Source: an uncultured Clostridia bacterium (lineage in GTDB: Bacteria > Bacillota_A > Clostridia > TANB77 > CAG-508). Taken from it: DNA of 46,003 bases. Below are positions 1 through 9,772 of this stretch, piece by piece (positions within the stretch are counted from its first letter, which is position 1; each line of letters starts with the position of its first letter). The position numbers and the translations under genes are program-made. The stretch is from positions 1-46,003 of the forward strand of contig CAQOYX010000004.1 in the NCBI GenBank assembly GCA_948852375.1, in the 5' to 3' direction. Below the pieces are notes generated by a model. It saw only the letters and a list, made by a program, of their open reading frames with translations, ran no database searches and had not been told where the DNA came from.

Positions 1-77
1 ATAATAAAATCTGTGATAAGATATAAAGATATAAAAAATATATATTTTTTATAGAAGTAATAAGGAGAACAAGAAAG

Positions 78-509
78 ATGGAAAATGTATTCGAAAGAAA
101 TATAAACTATTATGAAACAGATAGAATGGGAATAGTACATCATTCTAATTATATAAGATATTTAGAAGAAGCAAGATGTGAATTTTTAAAACAAATTGGT
201 TTTCCATATGGAGAATTAGAAAAAAAAGGAATAATGATTCCAGTTTTAGAAGTAAACTGTATATATAAACATGCGGTTACATTTGAAGATGTAATTAAAA
301 TAAGGGTATTTGTAAAAGAATTTTCAGGTTTAAAATTTACAGTTGGATATAATGTAACAAATTCAAGAAGTGGACAAGAAGTAATAAAAGCAGAAACAAA
401 ACATTGCTTTACAAATAGAGAATTAAGACCAATTCCATTAAAAAAATACTATACAGAGTTTGCAAAAAAATTAGATGAACTTAAAAATGATAATGAAAAA
501 ATAACATAA
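78..509 (+). CDS. YbgC/FadM-type acyl-CoA thioesterase
   Basis: This 143-residue protein is about the normal length for a single-domain hot-dog thioesterase of the 4-hydroxybenzoyl-CoA/YbgC family, which hydrolyses acyl-CoA thioesters in the cytosol. The family signature is visible near the N-terminus as YYETDRMGIVHHSNYIRYLE, with the catalytic-type Asp at about residue 15 and the following HHSNY. The start is supported by AAGGAGAA about 9 bases upstream. It lies ahead of adk where secY would be expected in a conventional ribosomal block, so either the order is rearranged or secY lies elsewhere. The physiological substrate cannot be read from the sequence. Confidence 0.85.
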   Translation: MENVFERNINYYETDRMGIVHHSNYIRYLEEARCEFLKQIGFPYGELEKKGIMIPVLEVNCIYKHAVTFEDVIKIRVFVKEFSGLKFTVGYNVTNSRSGQEVIKAETKHCFTNRELRPIPLKKYYTEFAKKLDELKNDNEKIT

Positions 510-723
510 AAAAATCAAAAAATGGGTCATATTACTAATTTATTGCAAAATCAAATAATTTATTAAATTAGGTGGGAAATTCGTAAAACTGCTTGAAAAT
601 TTGCAAAAAAAGTTATATAGTATTAAAGGATCAGATGAAGATATAGATTTATAAAAGATTAGTATTGTGAAAATAATATATTTTTATTATACTTTATAAA
701 AAAATGAAAGGAATGATAGTATT
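510..723. other. AT-rich gap before adk
   Basis: This 214-base gap has no convincing ORF. It is AT-rich with short inverted A/T tracts. An AAAGGA at about 706-711 serves adk. I see no recognisable RNA element and no secY remnant. Confidence 0.5.
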
Positions 724-1389
724 ATGAATATTATAATGATGGGAGCTCAAGGAACTGGAAAAGGTACAGTTGCAGGAATTTTAAGTGAAAAAACAGGATG
801 GCCACAAATTTCAACAGGAGATATATTTAGAAAAAATTTAGAAGAAAAAACAGAACTTGGGATTGAAGCTGGAAAATATATGAATGAAGGAAATCTAGTA
901 CCAGACGAGATTACAATACCTATGGTTGCAAATAGATTAAATGAAGAAGACGCAGTAAATGGTTTTATATTAGATGGTTTTCCAAGAACAATAGAACAAG
1001 CTGAAAAATTGGACGAGATTTTAAAAGAAAAAAATAAAAAAATAGATATGGTAATTAATTTAACTACGCCAAGAGAAGAAACAATTGAAAGAATCTTAAC
1101 AAGGAGAGTATGTTCGAACCAAGAATGTAAGGCAACTTATAATCTAGTTATGCATCCACCAAAGATAGAAGGAATTTGCGACAACTGTGGCTCTGAACTA
1201 ATTCAAAGAAAAGATGATTCATCAAGAGAAGCAATTAATAAAAGATTAGAAATATATGATAAACAAACAGCACCGCTTGTAGAATATTATACAAAAAAAG
1301 GCGTTGTAAGAACTGAAGAAGTAAGTACAAAAGTAAATCGTTTAGGAAATGATGTAGCAAAAGATGTTTTAAATGAAATAAAGAAGTAA
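724..1389 (+). CDS. adk: adenylate kinase
   Basis: Adenylate kinase interconverts ATP + AMP and 2 ADP. The P-loop GAQGTGKGT lies at residues 7-15, the AMP-binding segment STGDIFR near residue 30, and DGFPRT near residue 85. The LID contains a four-cysteine zinc site (CSNQEC followed by CDNCG), typical of Gram-positive enzymes. The length of 221 residues is normal. An AAAGGA lies upstream of the ATG. It precedes map and infA, the standard order in Firmicutes. Confidence 0.97.
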   Translation: MNIIMMGAQGTGKGTVAGILSEKTGWPQISTGDIFRKNLEEKTELGIEAGKYMNEGNLVPDEITIPMVANRLNEEDAVNGFILDGFPRTIEQAEKLDEILKEKNKKIDMVINLTTPREETIERILTRRVCSNQECKATYNLVMHPPKIEGICDNCGSELIQRKDDSSREAINKRLEIYDKQTAPLVEYYTKKGVVRTEEVSTKVNRLGNDVAKDVLNEIKK

Positions 1390-1486
1390 TAAAGGCTTCA
1401 TTTATTTAAGTGAGCTGTCATATGTAAGCATGACTTAGGGGAGCTTATAAAATTATACGAAATAGAAAGGTAAGGTAAGCAATATA

Positions 1487-2258
1487 ATGGTAGACATTAA
1501 ATCAAAAAGAGAAATTGAACTAATGAAAGAAGTTTGCCGAATTACAGCATTAGCACATAAATCTATAGAAAAAGCAATAAAGCCAGGAATTACTACTTTA
1601 GAATTAGATAAAATTGCAGAAAAAACAATAAGGGAAAATGGAGGAATTCCAGCACAACTTCGGTTATCCAAGTGGCGAAAAGGGAATTCCACCTTTTCCT
1701 GCTTCAATTTGTGCATCAATTAATGATGAAGTAATACATGGTATTCCATCTAACAGAGTAAAACTAAAACAAGGAGATATAATTAGCATAGACTTAGTAT
1801 CTTATAAAAATGGATTTAATGGTGATGCTGCAAGAACACATAAAGTGGGTAAAGTAAGCAAAAATGCTGAAAGATTAATAGATATAACAAAACAAGCATT
1901 TTTCGAAGGAATAAAATATGCAAAAGCAGGTAATAGAATAGGTGATGTTTGCCATGCAATAGGAGAATTTGTAGAAAAAAATGGATATAGTGTAGTAAAA
2001 GAATTTCAAGGACATGGAATAGGAAGAAGCATGCATGAAGATCCTGGAATTCCAAATTACGGAAAAGCAGGAAAAGGATTAAAACTAGAACCTGGAATGA
2101 CACTTGCAATAGAACCAATGGTTATAGAGAAAAATCCAGATATATTAGTACTAGATGATGGTTGGACAATTATAACAGAAGATGGAAGTTTAGCAGCACA
2201 TTATGAAAATACAATATTAATTACAGAAAAAGATCCAGAAATATTGACAATTATTTAA
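1487..2258 (+). CDS. map: methionine aminopeptidase I, with a CGG +1 frameshift
   Basis: Removes the initiator methionine from nascent proteins. The gene is split between two frames. Frame one runs to ...GGIPAQL; the remainder (GYPSGEKGIPPFPASICASIND, given here in two parts as GYPSGEKG and PPFPASICASIND, then HGIP, a GHGIGR box and the C-terminal EP/E metal ligands) is in the +1 frame. The junction is CTT-C-GGT with the extra C at 1661. Dropping that C gives LGY, the conserved Gly-Tyr ahead of the FPASICxSxN motif, and one 256-residue ORF of normal length. map is essential, so either the frameshift is bypassed in translation or it is a sequence artefact. The start is the ATG after AAGGTAAG. 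Confidence 0.9.
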
Positions 2259-2328
2259 AAGTATTATATAATTTTATAGTTAATTGTATAAATTAGGTTA
2301 AATCAATACATTTAAGGAGTGAAAATTA

Positions 2329-2547
2329 TTGGCAAAAGAGGACATAATTGAAGTAGAAGGTGTTGTTGTTGAAACATTACCAAATACAAATTTTAAAGTT
2401 GAACTGGAAAATGGGCATCAAATATTAGCACATATTTCAGGAAAACTTAGAATGAATTATATAAAAATATTACCAGGAGATAAAGTAAAAGTAGAATTAT
2501 CACCATATGATTTATCAAGAGGAAGAATTACATGGAGAGCAAAATAA
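2329..2547 (+). CDS. infA: translation initiation factor IF-1
   Basis: IF-1 is a 72-residue S1/OB-fold protein that binds the ribosomal A site during initiation. The sequence [19 protein letters not shown] and the ending RGRITWR are diagnostic. The start is TTG, supported by AAGGAG at 2314-2319 with 9 bases spacing and by the family N-terminus MAKED. It sits between map and rpmJ, the canonical order. Confidence 0.96.
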   Translation: MAKEDIIEVEGVVVETLPNTNFKVELENGHQILAHISGKLRMNYIKILPGDKVKVELSPYDLSRGRITWRAK

Positions 2548-2666
2548 ATTTTAAATTTATTTTACATATATATTAACTAAAAAAATAAAGCTTTTCGAAA
2601 TGTTGTTAGTGAAAAGTGAAGTGTGAAGAGTACAAAATTCTTGGGATTTTGGAGGAGGTGCAAAAT

Positions 2667-2780
2667 ATGAAAGTAAGACCATCAGTAAAACCAATTTGCG
2701 AAAAATGTAAAGTTATAAAAAGAAAAGGAAAAATAAGAGTAATCTGTGAAAATCCTAAACACAAACAAAGACAAGGTTAA
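2667..2780 (+). CDS. rpmJ: ribosomal protein L36
   Basis: A 37-residue large-subunit protein. The sequence starts [15 protein letters not shown] and carries the zinc ligands C-x2-C ... C ... H (CEKC, then C and H near residues 27 and 32). GGAGGAGGTG lies 8 bases upstream of the ATG. It follows infA in the usual order. Confidence 0.96.
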   Translation: MKVRPSVKPICEKCKVIKRKGKIRVICENPKHKQRQG

Positions 2781-3312
2781 TGGAAAATTAATTAAAATCT
2801 TGATATTAACACAAAAACTATGAAGCGGCTGATTGAGAACAAAAGCGAACAGTAAGTATTATATTAATTATAAATATTTCAAGGTTCGCATATTTGTTTA
2901 GGTGCCAAATTTCTTTTTAAGAAATTTGTGTACAATAAAATTGATTAGTAGTTCCTACTAATTATAGTTTTGTGTTTATATACATTTCTAATTGTAAATA
3001 TCTAATAAACTATATAATTTAAAATTAGAAAAAACAATCCACATAATAATAAATTATATACATTTCAGTATTAGAGAACACAATTAAGCAAAAATCAAAA
3101 AGGACATTAAAACTAGTAGAAATTAGCCTAAGTGAAGTAATATACTTAATTTTCGTAATGTAACCTGACAGTTCTTTGAAACGTGGGAATACCACATATA
3201 TGCTTTGGAGGGTGTAATTAATAAAATTAAGTATACTACATCATGGAAGCAAAATGCAAAAGAAAAATATAGAAAATAAAGAAAACAAATAAATTTGGAG
3301 GTGCTAAAATTT
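2781..3312 (+). other. 530-base structured gap inside the ribosomal operon
   Basis: No ORF can be supported here, although rpmJ and rpsM are normally almost adjacent. Several inverted repeats are visible. GCGAAC pairs with GTTCGC around 2850-2890. CAAATTTCT/AGAAATTTG (about 2908-2930) and ATTAGTAG/CTACTAAT (about 2944-2964) form simple hairpins. A 17-base near-perfect stem joins about 3137-3153 to about 3222-3238 and encloses a GTGG/CCAC hairpin. The sequence ends at the rpsM ribosome binding site. It could be a ribosomal-protein leader, an internal terminator plus promoter region, or an embedded small RNA. I do not recognise the family. Confidence 0.45.
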
Positions 3313-3681
3313 ATGGCTCGTATAGCAGGAATCGATTTACCTAGAGAAAAAAGAGTAGAAATAGGACTAACATATATCTATGGAATAGGTGTATCAAGTT
3401 CTAGAAAAATTCTAGAAGAAGCTGGAGTAAGCCCAGACGCTAGAGTAAAAGACTTAACAGATGACCAAGTAAACAGTATAAGAAAAGTTATTGATGAAAA
3501 ATACAAAGTAGAAGGTGACTTAAGAAGAGAAGTAGCTTTAAACATAAAACGTCTTACTGAAATCGGATGTTATAGAGGAATAAGACATAGAAGAGGACTA
3601 CCTGTAAGAGGACAAAGAACAAAAACTAATGCTCGTACAAGAAAAGGTCCAAGAAAATTAGTTAGTAAAAGTAAAAAATAA
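3313..3681 (+). CDS. rpsM: ribosomal protein S13
   Basis: A 122-residue small-subunit head protein that contacts 16S rRNA and S19. It starts [20 protein letters not shown] and ends in a basic tail with [19 protein letters not shown]. The ATG at 3313 is chosen over an in-frame upstream start at 3295 because GGAGGTG (3296-3302) sits 10 bases ahead of it and MARIAGI is the family N-terminus. It heads the rpsM-rpsK-rpsD-rpoA-rplQ cluster. Confidence 0.97.
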   Translation: MARIAGIDLPREKRVEIGLTYIYGIGVSSSRKILEEAGVSPDARVKDLTDDQVNSIRKVIDEKYKVEGDLRREVALNIKRLTEIGCYRGIRHRRGLPVRGQRTKTNARTRKGPRKLVSKSKK

Positions 3682-3697
3682 GGAGGTATAAAACCAA

Positions 3698-4096
3698 ATG
3701 GCAAATAATAAAACTGTAGCAAAGAAAACACCTAGAAGAAATAGAAAAAATATTGAAAAAGGTGCTGCACATATTCATTCAAGTTTTAATAATACAATAG
3801 TTACAATTACTGATACACAAGGAAATGTTCTATCTTGGGCAAGTGCTGGAGAATTAGGATTTAAGGGTTCAAGAAAATCAACACCATTTGCAGCAGGAGA
3901 AGCAGCAGTTACAGCAGCAAAAGCAGGTATGGAACATGGATTAAAAACAGTAGAAGTATTTGTAAAAGGACCAGGTTCTGGTCGTGAAGCAGCTATTAGG
4001 TCATTACAAACAGCAGGTTTAGAAATAAGTGCAATTAAAGATGTAACACCAATACCACATAATGGATGTAGACCACCAAAAAGAAGAAGAGTATAA
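3698..4096 (+). CDS. rpsK: ribosomal protein S11
   Basis: A 132-residue platform protein of the 30S subunit. [18 protein letters not shown] and the C-terminal [15 protein letters not shown] are diagnostic. AAGGAGGT lies just upstream, within the 16-base gap after rpsM, so the two are translated from one message. Confidence 0.97.
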   Translation: MANNKTVAKKTPRRNRKNIEKGAAHIHSSFNNTIVTITDTQGNVLSWASAGELGFKGSRKSTPFAAGEAAVTAAKAGMEHGLKTVEVFVKGPGSGREAAIRSLQTAGLEISAIKDVTPIPHNGCRPPKRRRV

Positions 4097-4221
4097 AGTT
4101 TTAGTGGTTATGAAGTTAGAGACTAGAAATTAGAAATATCTAATAAACTAACCATAACGATAACTAAAAATAATAAATAAACTAAAATGAGAAAAAATAA
4201 GAAAAAGGAGGAAATGGCTAA

Positions 4222-4848
4222 ATGGCTAGATATAAAGATGAACAATGTCGTGTTTGCCGTAGAGAAGGTCAAAAACTATTCTTAAAAGGCGAAAGATGTT
4301 ATTCTGATAAATGTTCTGTTTCTAGAAGAAATTATGGACCAGGACAACATGGACAAAAGAAAGCAAAGCTTTCTGAATATGGTACTCAATTAAGAGAAAA
4401 ACAAAAAACAAAATCATTCTATGGAGTTGGAGAAAAACAATTTAGAAAATATTTTGAAATGGCTTCAAATAAAAAAGGAGTTACTGGTGAAAATTTACTT
4501 CAAATATTAGAAAGTAGACTAGACAATGTAGTTTATAGATTAGGATATGGCTCATCACGTGCTCAAGCAAGGCAACTTGTAAATCATGGAATCTTTGATG
4601 TAAATTCTCATAAAGTAGATATTGCATCTTACTTAGTAAAAGCAGGAGATGTAATTACTATTAGAGAAATAAAAAAAGATAAAAAGATTATAAAAGAAAA
4701 TATAGAAACAAATTCTGCAAGACCAGTACCAACATGGCTAGAAAGAGATGCTGAAAAATTAGGTGGAAAAGTAGTAAGACTAGCATCAAGAGAAGATATA
4801 GACTTACCAGTACAAGAACACTTAATAGTAGAGTTATACTCTAAATAG
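4222..4848 (+). CDS. rpsD: ribosomal protein S4
   Basis: A 208-residue 16S rRNA-binding assembly protein. A C-x2-C ... C ... C zinc site (CRVCRR, then CYSDKC) is at the N-terminus and an S4 RNA-binding domain occupies the middle ([14 protein letters not shown], then ARQLVNHG). GGAGG precedes the ATG. The 125-base gap after rpsK is AT-rich. In other Firmicutes S4 regulates its own leader, but I cannot identify that structure here. Confidence 0.96.
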   Translation: MARYKDEQCRVCRREGQKLFLKGERCYSDKCSVSRRNYGPGQHGQKKAKLSEYGTQLREKQKTKSFYGVGEKQFRKYFEMASNKKGVTGENLLQILESRLDNVVYRLGYGSSRAQARQLVNHGIFDVNSHKVDIASYLVKAGDVITIREIKKDKKIIKENIETNSARPVPTWLERDAEKLGGKVVRLASREDIDLPVQEHLIVELYSK

Positions 4849-4964
4849 AAGTTGGAATTAAAAAGCAAAAAGATTACAATAGGAATTTTTATATCAGTAT
4901 ATATTAAAAATTAGAATTCCAAAGGTAAAAATGAAGTGTTTAAGTTCCAAATAGGGAGGTAAAA

Positions 4965-5912
4965 ATGATAGAATTTGAAAAGCCAAATATTGAATGTTTA
5001 GAAATAAATGACGATAGTAATTATGCGAAATTTGTTTGTGAACCATTAGAAAGAGGATATGGCGTAACAATAGGTAATTCTTTAAGAAGAATATTACTTT
5101 CATCACTTCCAGGTAGTGCCATAACAAGTGCAAAAATTGATGGCGTAGTACATGAATTTTCTACAATACCAAATGTAGTAGAAGATGTACCAGAATTAAT
5201 AATTAATTTAAAAAATGTAAGATTAAAAACTTTTGATAATGAAGAAAAAGTAATAAGAATTGATTTTAAAGGTGAAGGTGAAGTAACAGCAGGAGATATC
5301 ATAACAGATAGTTCTGTAGAAATATTAAATCCTAACTTACATATAGCGACTGTTTCAGAAGGTGGAAACCTAAAAATGGAAATGACAGTTGAAAGAGGTA
5401 GAGGCTATAATAGTGCTGCTAAAAATAAAAAATCAAACCAAGACATATCGGTATTACCAATTGATTCAATTTATACACCAGTAAAAAAAGTAAATTACTC
5501 AGTAGAAAATACAAGAGTTGGACAAATGGTAGATTTTGATAAATTAATTATTGAAGTATGGACAGATGGAAGCCTAAAAGCCGATGAAGCACTAAGTTTA
5601 GCAGCTAAAGTTATGACAGGACATTTGGAAATATTTATAGATTTATCTGAAGCAACAAAAAATACGCAAGTAATGATTGAAAAAGAAGAATCTAAAAAAG
5701 AAAAAGTTTTAGAAATGTCTATAGAAGATTTAGAATTATCTGTTCGTTCATTCAATTGCTTAAAAAGAGCAGGAATATCTACTGTTGAAGATTTGGCAAG
5801 TAAAACCGAAGACGATATGATGAAAGTAAGAAATCTAGGAAAAAAATCATTAGATGAAGTTACTCATAAATTACGTTCTTTAGGATTAGATTTTGCAAAA
5901 GAAGAAGAATAA
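4965..5912 (+). CDS. rpoA: RNA polymerase alpha subunit
   Basis: A 315-residue subunit that dimerises to nucleate RNA polymerase assembly. The N-terminal domain shows [20 protein letters not shown]. The C-terminal domain contains [16 protein letters not shown] and [12 protein letters not shown], the helix-hairpin-helix that contacts UP-element DNA and activators. GGGAGG lies 6 bases before the ATG. Length and position between rpsD and rplQ are standard. Confidence 0.97.
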   Translation: MIEFEKPNIECLEINDDSNYAKFVCEPLERGYGVTIGNSLRRILLSSLPGSAITSAKIDGVVHEFSTIPNVVEDVPELIINLKNVRLKTFDNEEKVIRIDFKGEGEVTAGDIITDSSVEILNPNLHIATVSEGGNLKMEMTVERGRGYNSAAKNKKSNQDISVLPIDSIYTPVKKVNYSVENTRVGQMVDFDKLIIEVWTDGSLKADEALSLAAKVMTGHLEIFIDLSEATKNTQVMIEKEESKKEKVLEMSIEDLELSVRSFNCLKRAGISTVEDLASKTEDDMMKVRNLGKKSLDEVTHKLRSLGLDFAKEEE

Positions 5913-6025
5913 ATTTGAAAATGCAAGTTTATTTACATTTTCAAATGTAAATAGTCAAAGGTGAATAGTGGAGAGTATAAGCTTATGTACTCTTAAAGAA
6001 TAAATTTAAAAAGAGGTGAAATAAA

Positions 6026-6550
6026 GTGGCAAGAAACAGAAAATTAGGTAGACCAACAGACCAGAGATTAGCTATGCTTAAATGTTTAACAACAGATGTA
6101 ATTCTTCATGGAAAAATCCAAACAACACAAAACAGAGCAAAAGAGGTAAAAGCCATAGTTGATAGTATAGTATCACTTGCTGTTAAAGAAAAAGATAACT
6201 ACGAAATGGTAGATGTGAAAGTTATAACAGCAAAATTAGATGAAAAAGGAAATAAAGAAACTGTTAAAGCTACAAGCAAAAATGGTAAAGAATATTTAAA
6301 AGTTGTAAAAGAAGAAAAAACAGTATCAAGACAAAAAGATTTGCCAACAAGATTAAATGCAAGAAAGAAAATTATGAAAATGGTTAACAAAGTAAAAGAT
6401 GAAAATGGTAAAAACATTGATTTACCAAGTAAACTATTTAATGAAATAGCACCAAAATATGAAGGTAGAGTTGGTGGATATACACGTATTATAAAAGTAG
6501 GACAAAGAAAAGGAGATGCAGCTGTAGTAGTTATATTAGAGCTTATCTAA
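6026..6550 (+). CDS. rplQ: ribosomal protein L17, long form
   Basis: The N-terminus [18 protein letters not shown] and C-terminus [19 protein letters not shown] identify L17. The start is GTG with AGAGGTG upstream. At 174 residues it is about 55 longer than the B. subtilis protein. The extra length is a lysine-rich insertion at roughly residues 60-115. Because the ends align to the family, this looks like a lineage-specific insertion and not a mis-joined ORF. A SAM riboswitch follows directly, so this is the last gene of the ribosomal cluster. Confidence 0.95.
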   Translation: MARNRKLGRPTDQRLAMLKCLTTDVILHGKIQTTQNRAKEVKAIVDSIVSLAVKEKDNYEMVDVKVITAKLDEKGNKETVKATSKNGKEYLKVVKEEKTVSRQKDLPTRLNARKKIMKMVNKVKDENGKNIDLPSKLFNEIAPKYEGRVGGYTRIIKVGQRKGDAAVVVILELI

Positions 6551-6565
6551 AATTAAATATAATTA

Positions 6566-6670
6566 AATATTATCAAGAGTGGACGAGAGAATCGGCTTTA
6601 AGACTCCACAGCAACCTAAATCTTTTAAGGTGCTAATACCGACAAAGCATATGCTTTGGCTGATGATTTT
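6566..6670 (+). promoter_or_regulatory. SAM-I (S-box) riboswitch for metK
   Basis: The S-box core is readable in order: TATCAAGAG, the P2 region with GAGAGAATCGGC, AAGACTCCACAGCAACC, then AGGTGCTAATACC, a CAAAGCATATGCTTTG hairpin (P4) and CTGATGA closing P1. It lies ahead of metK, a classic S-box target. A strong terminator follows at 6685, so control is probably by transcription attenuation when SAM is bound. Confidence 0.92.
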
Positions 6671-6684
6671 TTATAAAAAGAATT

Positions 6685-6713
6685 AAACCTTTGCACATGC
6701 AAAGGTTTTTTTT
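6685..6713 (+). terminator. riboswitch-controlled intrinsic terminator
   Basis: An 11-bp perfect stem (AAACCTTTGCA with TGCAAAGGTTT) with a two-base loop region runs into a T tract. It sits just 3' of the SAM-I aptamer and is its expression platform. Confidence 0.88.
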
Positions 6714-6852
6714 GACGAAATTGCTAAAACGAAATTATAATGTATAGGGGACAGGCCTTGCGTATACCCAAAAAAAGAGATATTATAAAGAGTAATATAA
6801 AAGGGAGATGCCACTATATGTTAAAAAAATATAGGAAAGAGGAAGAAATGTT

Positions 6853-7995
6853 ATGAAGAAATTATTTACAAGTGAAAGTGTTACAGAGGGTCATCCAGAC
6901 AAATTATGTGATTATATATCAGATAGTGTATTAGATGCATGTTTAGAACAAGACAAATCTTCAAGAGTGGCCTGTGAAACAGTAGCAGGAAAAGGAGAAA
7001 TATTTATAACAGGAGAGATAACATCAAATGCAAATATAAATATAGAAGAGATTGCAAGAAATACAATAAAAGAAATTGGGTATGATAATGAAAAGTTAGA
7101 TATAGATTATAGAACCTGTAAAATTTATATCAATATATCTAAGCAATCACCAGATATTGCATTGGGAGTAGATAAATCATTAGAAGATAAAAAAGGTGAA
7201 AATCTGTATTCAGAAGGTGCAGGAGACCAAGGTATCATGTTTGGATTTGCATGTTCTGAAACAGAGGCATATATGCCATTTCCAATATATCTTGCACATA
7301 ATATATCAAGAAAATTAGCACAAGTAAGGAAAAATGGGATTATAGATTATTTAAGACCAGATGGAAAAACACAAGTAACAATAGAATATGAAGAAGAAAG
7401 ACCAGTTAGAGTAGATACAATAATAGTATCAACCCAACATAATGAAAATGCGGATTTAGAGTTATTAAGAAAAGATATAATGGAAAAAGTAATAAAAGAT
7501 GTAGTCCCAGATAAACTTTTAGATGAAAATACAAAATACTATATAAATCCAACAGGAAGATTCGTAATAGGGGGTCCATTTGGAGATAGTGGATTAACTG
7601 GTAGAAAAATTATAGTAGATACATATGGAGGATATGCAAGGCATGGTGGTGGAGCATTTTCTGGAAAAGATCCAAGTAAAGTAGATCGTTCAGCTGCATA
7701 TATGGCAAGGTTTATAGCAAAAAACATAGTAGCTAATAATTTAGCAAAGAAATGTGAAATTCAATTTAGTTACGCAATTGGTGTCGCAAAACCAGTATCA
7801 ATATATGTAGACACATTTGGAACAGGAGTTATTCCAGAAGAAGAAATAGTAAATTTGATTTATAAAAAATTTGAACTAACACCAAAAGGTATTATAGAAT
7901 ATTTAGGATTAAAAAATCCAATATATAAAGAGACAACTAATTATGGACATTTTGGAAAAAGTAATTTACCTTGGGAGAAAATAATTAAAATTTAA
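6853..7995 (+). CDS. metK: S-adenosylmethionine synthetase
   Basis: Makes SAM from methionine and ATP. It starts [20 protein letters not shown] with the ATP-binding GHPDK, and contains [10 protein letters not shown], the GGAFSGKD phosphate loop and [14 protein letters not shown]. At 380 residues it is a normal length. AGAGGAAG lies upstream of the ATG. SAM binding to the upstream S-box should lower its expression. Confidence 0.97.
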   Translation: MKKLFTSESVTEGHPDKLCDYISDSVLDACLEQDKSSRVACETVAGKGEIFITGEITSNANINIEEIARNTIKEIGYDNEKLDIDYRTCKIYINISKQSPDIALGVDKSLEDKKGENLYSEGAGDQGIMFGFACSETEAYMPFPIYLAHNISRKLAQVRKNGIIDYLRPDGKTQVTIEYEEERPVRVDTIIVSTQHNENADLELLRKDIMEKVIKDVVPDKLLDENTKYYINPTGRFVIGGPFGDSGLTGRKIIVDTYGGYARHGGGAFSGKDPSKVDRSAAYMARFIAKNIVANNLAKKCEIQFSYAIGVAKPVSIYVDTFGTGVIPEEEIVNLIYKKFELTPKGIIEYLGLKNPIYKETTNYGHFGKSNLPWEKIIKI

Positions 7996-8153
7996 AATAA
8001 GAGTAATTTATAGATTTTGTATGCTACCTAATTCATAGATAAATTAGTAAAAGTATTGACATTTGAGATAAAAGAAATACAGACAGATAATGGTTTGAAT
8101 TTACATATGTATAACAAACCTACATACATTATTGTTGCCTGTTAAAAAATTGA

Positions 8154-8182
8154 TTGACATTTTTTGATATTTTGTGTATACT
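8154..8182 (+). promoter_or_regulatory. sigma-A type promoter for the NlpC/P60 gene
   Basis: A consensus TTGACA (8154-8159) is separated by exactly 17 bases from TATACT (8177-8182). Transcription would start near 8189, which excludes the in-frame start at 8174 and supports the ATG at 8213. Confidence 0.82.
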
Positions 8183-8212
8183 ATAAAAGTAACAAGAAAG
8201 GAAGTATTAAAG

Positions 8213-9632
8213 ATGACAAATTTAAAAAAGGCAAGTATAGTTTCAATCTTTGTTTTATTAATAATAGCAGGAATTGCATTAGTAAGTTTGGCTGGAAATT
8301 CAGGTACAGTTATAAAAGAAGCAAAATTAAGAAAAATGGCAGATAATACATCAATTGTACTTGAAATTATACCTAAAAAAGAAAAAGTAGAGATACTAGC
8401 AGAAGAAGGAGATTGGTATCAAGTAAGATATAATAAAATAAAAGGATATGTTCAAAAGGATTTTATAGAAACAGAAAAAACAAACCAAACAAATACCATA
8501 AAAGAAAATGAACAAACAAATCAAAATCAAGAAAAAATACAAAATAATGTAACTACAGATGGAACAATAACACGGAGAAGAAGCAAAAAAAGGCGAAAAC
8601 ATTATTTTAAAAAATGATGTAAAATTATATATACGCCCATTAATTAATTCTAAAATTATTTCTAATGTAAAACAAGGAGAAAATTTAAAAATTATAGAAA
8701 TTAGAAGTGGTTGGGGATATGTAAGCACAAATGTAACAGATGGATGGGTTAAAATAAGTGAAACTTCAGAAAATCAAGATAATATAGCTAATAATTCAGA
8801 TAATAATGATTTAACAGACAATAATACAAATAATGATAATAGTGCAAATGATACACAAAATAATGCTGGAAATGAAACACAAAACAATCAAACTGCACTA
8901 AATAAAATAGCATATATTACAACAACAGGAATTAATTTTAGAGAAGAAGCAGATACAGATGCAAAAGTATTAAAGGTATTTGCACAAAATGCAAAAGTAA
9001 CAATACTTGAAGAACAAGGCGATTGGTATAAAATTAAACATAATGACCAAGTTGGATATGTAATAAAAACATATGTATCTGAGAAAAAGATAGAAACTAC
9101 TTCTAGAAGTGGCGGAGATAGAACAAAAAATCAGGAAACTGCAAAAAATTCAGAAAATAATAAAGAAAATACAACTTCACAAACAATTACTCAAGCTTCA
9201 AAAGAGGAAAATAAACCTGAGAATTCATTTACAAACACTTCAGAAAATGGCACAAATAAGGGGCAACAAGTAGCAGACTATGCAAAGCAGTTTATAGGTT
9301 ATAAATATGTTTATGGAGCATCAAGTCCTAAAAGGGGATTTGACTGTTCAGGACTTACAATGTATGTATATAAGCAATTTGGAGTTAGTTTATCACATTC
9401 TGCAACTGCTCAATCTAAAGTTGGAACAAAAGTTGAAAAGTCTAATTTAAAGCCAGGAGATTTAGTTTTCTTTACAGATTATAATACTGGTAAAGGAATT
9501 GGTCATGTAGGAATTTATATTGGAAATAATAGCTTTGTCCATGCATCAACTGAAAAAACAGGTGTAAAAACATCTTCTTTAACAGGCTCATATAATAAAA
9601 GATATGTAACAGCAACAAGATTGTTTAACTAA
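8213..9632 (+). CDS. secreted SH3/NlpC-P60 wall hydrolase, with a CGG +1 frameshift
   Basis: Reconstructed as 472 residues. There is an N-terminal hydrophobic signal segment (ASIVSIFVLLIIAGIALVSL), then three bacterial SH3 domains at about residues 35-85, 125-180 and 240-290, separated by Asn/Thr-rich linkers. A C-terminal NlpC/P60 peptidase follows with the catalytic Cys in RGFDCSGLT and the His in GIGHVGIYIG, which would cleave peptidoglycan stem peptides. The frame breaks once, at ACA-C-GGA with the extra C at 8573. Without it the second SH3 domain is continuous (DGTIT then GEEAKKGENI). AAAGGAAG precedes the ATG. Confidence 0.87.
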
Positions 9633-9772
9633 GAATACTTTAAAAGTAATAAAAACATAATTGGAGATGAATTACTTTAGGAAGGCTTGCGACTTATACT
9701 AAAAATACTAATAAGGAAAGAATACAATATAAAAATTAGGGGGAATTAAATATATAGGGAGCGGTGCATGTT

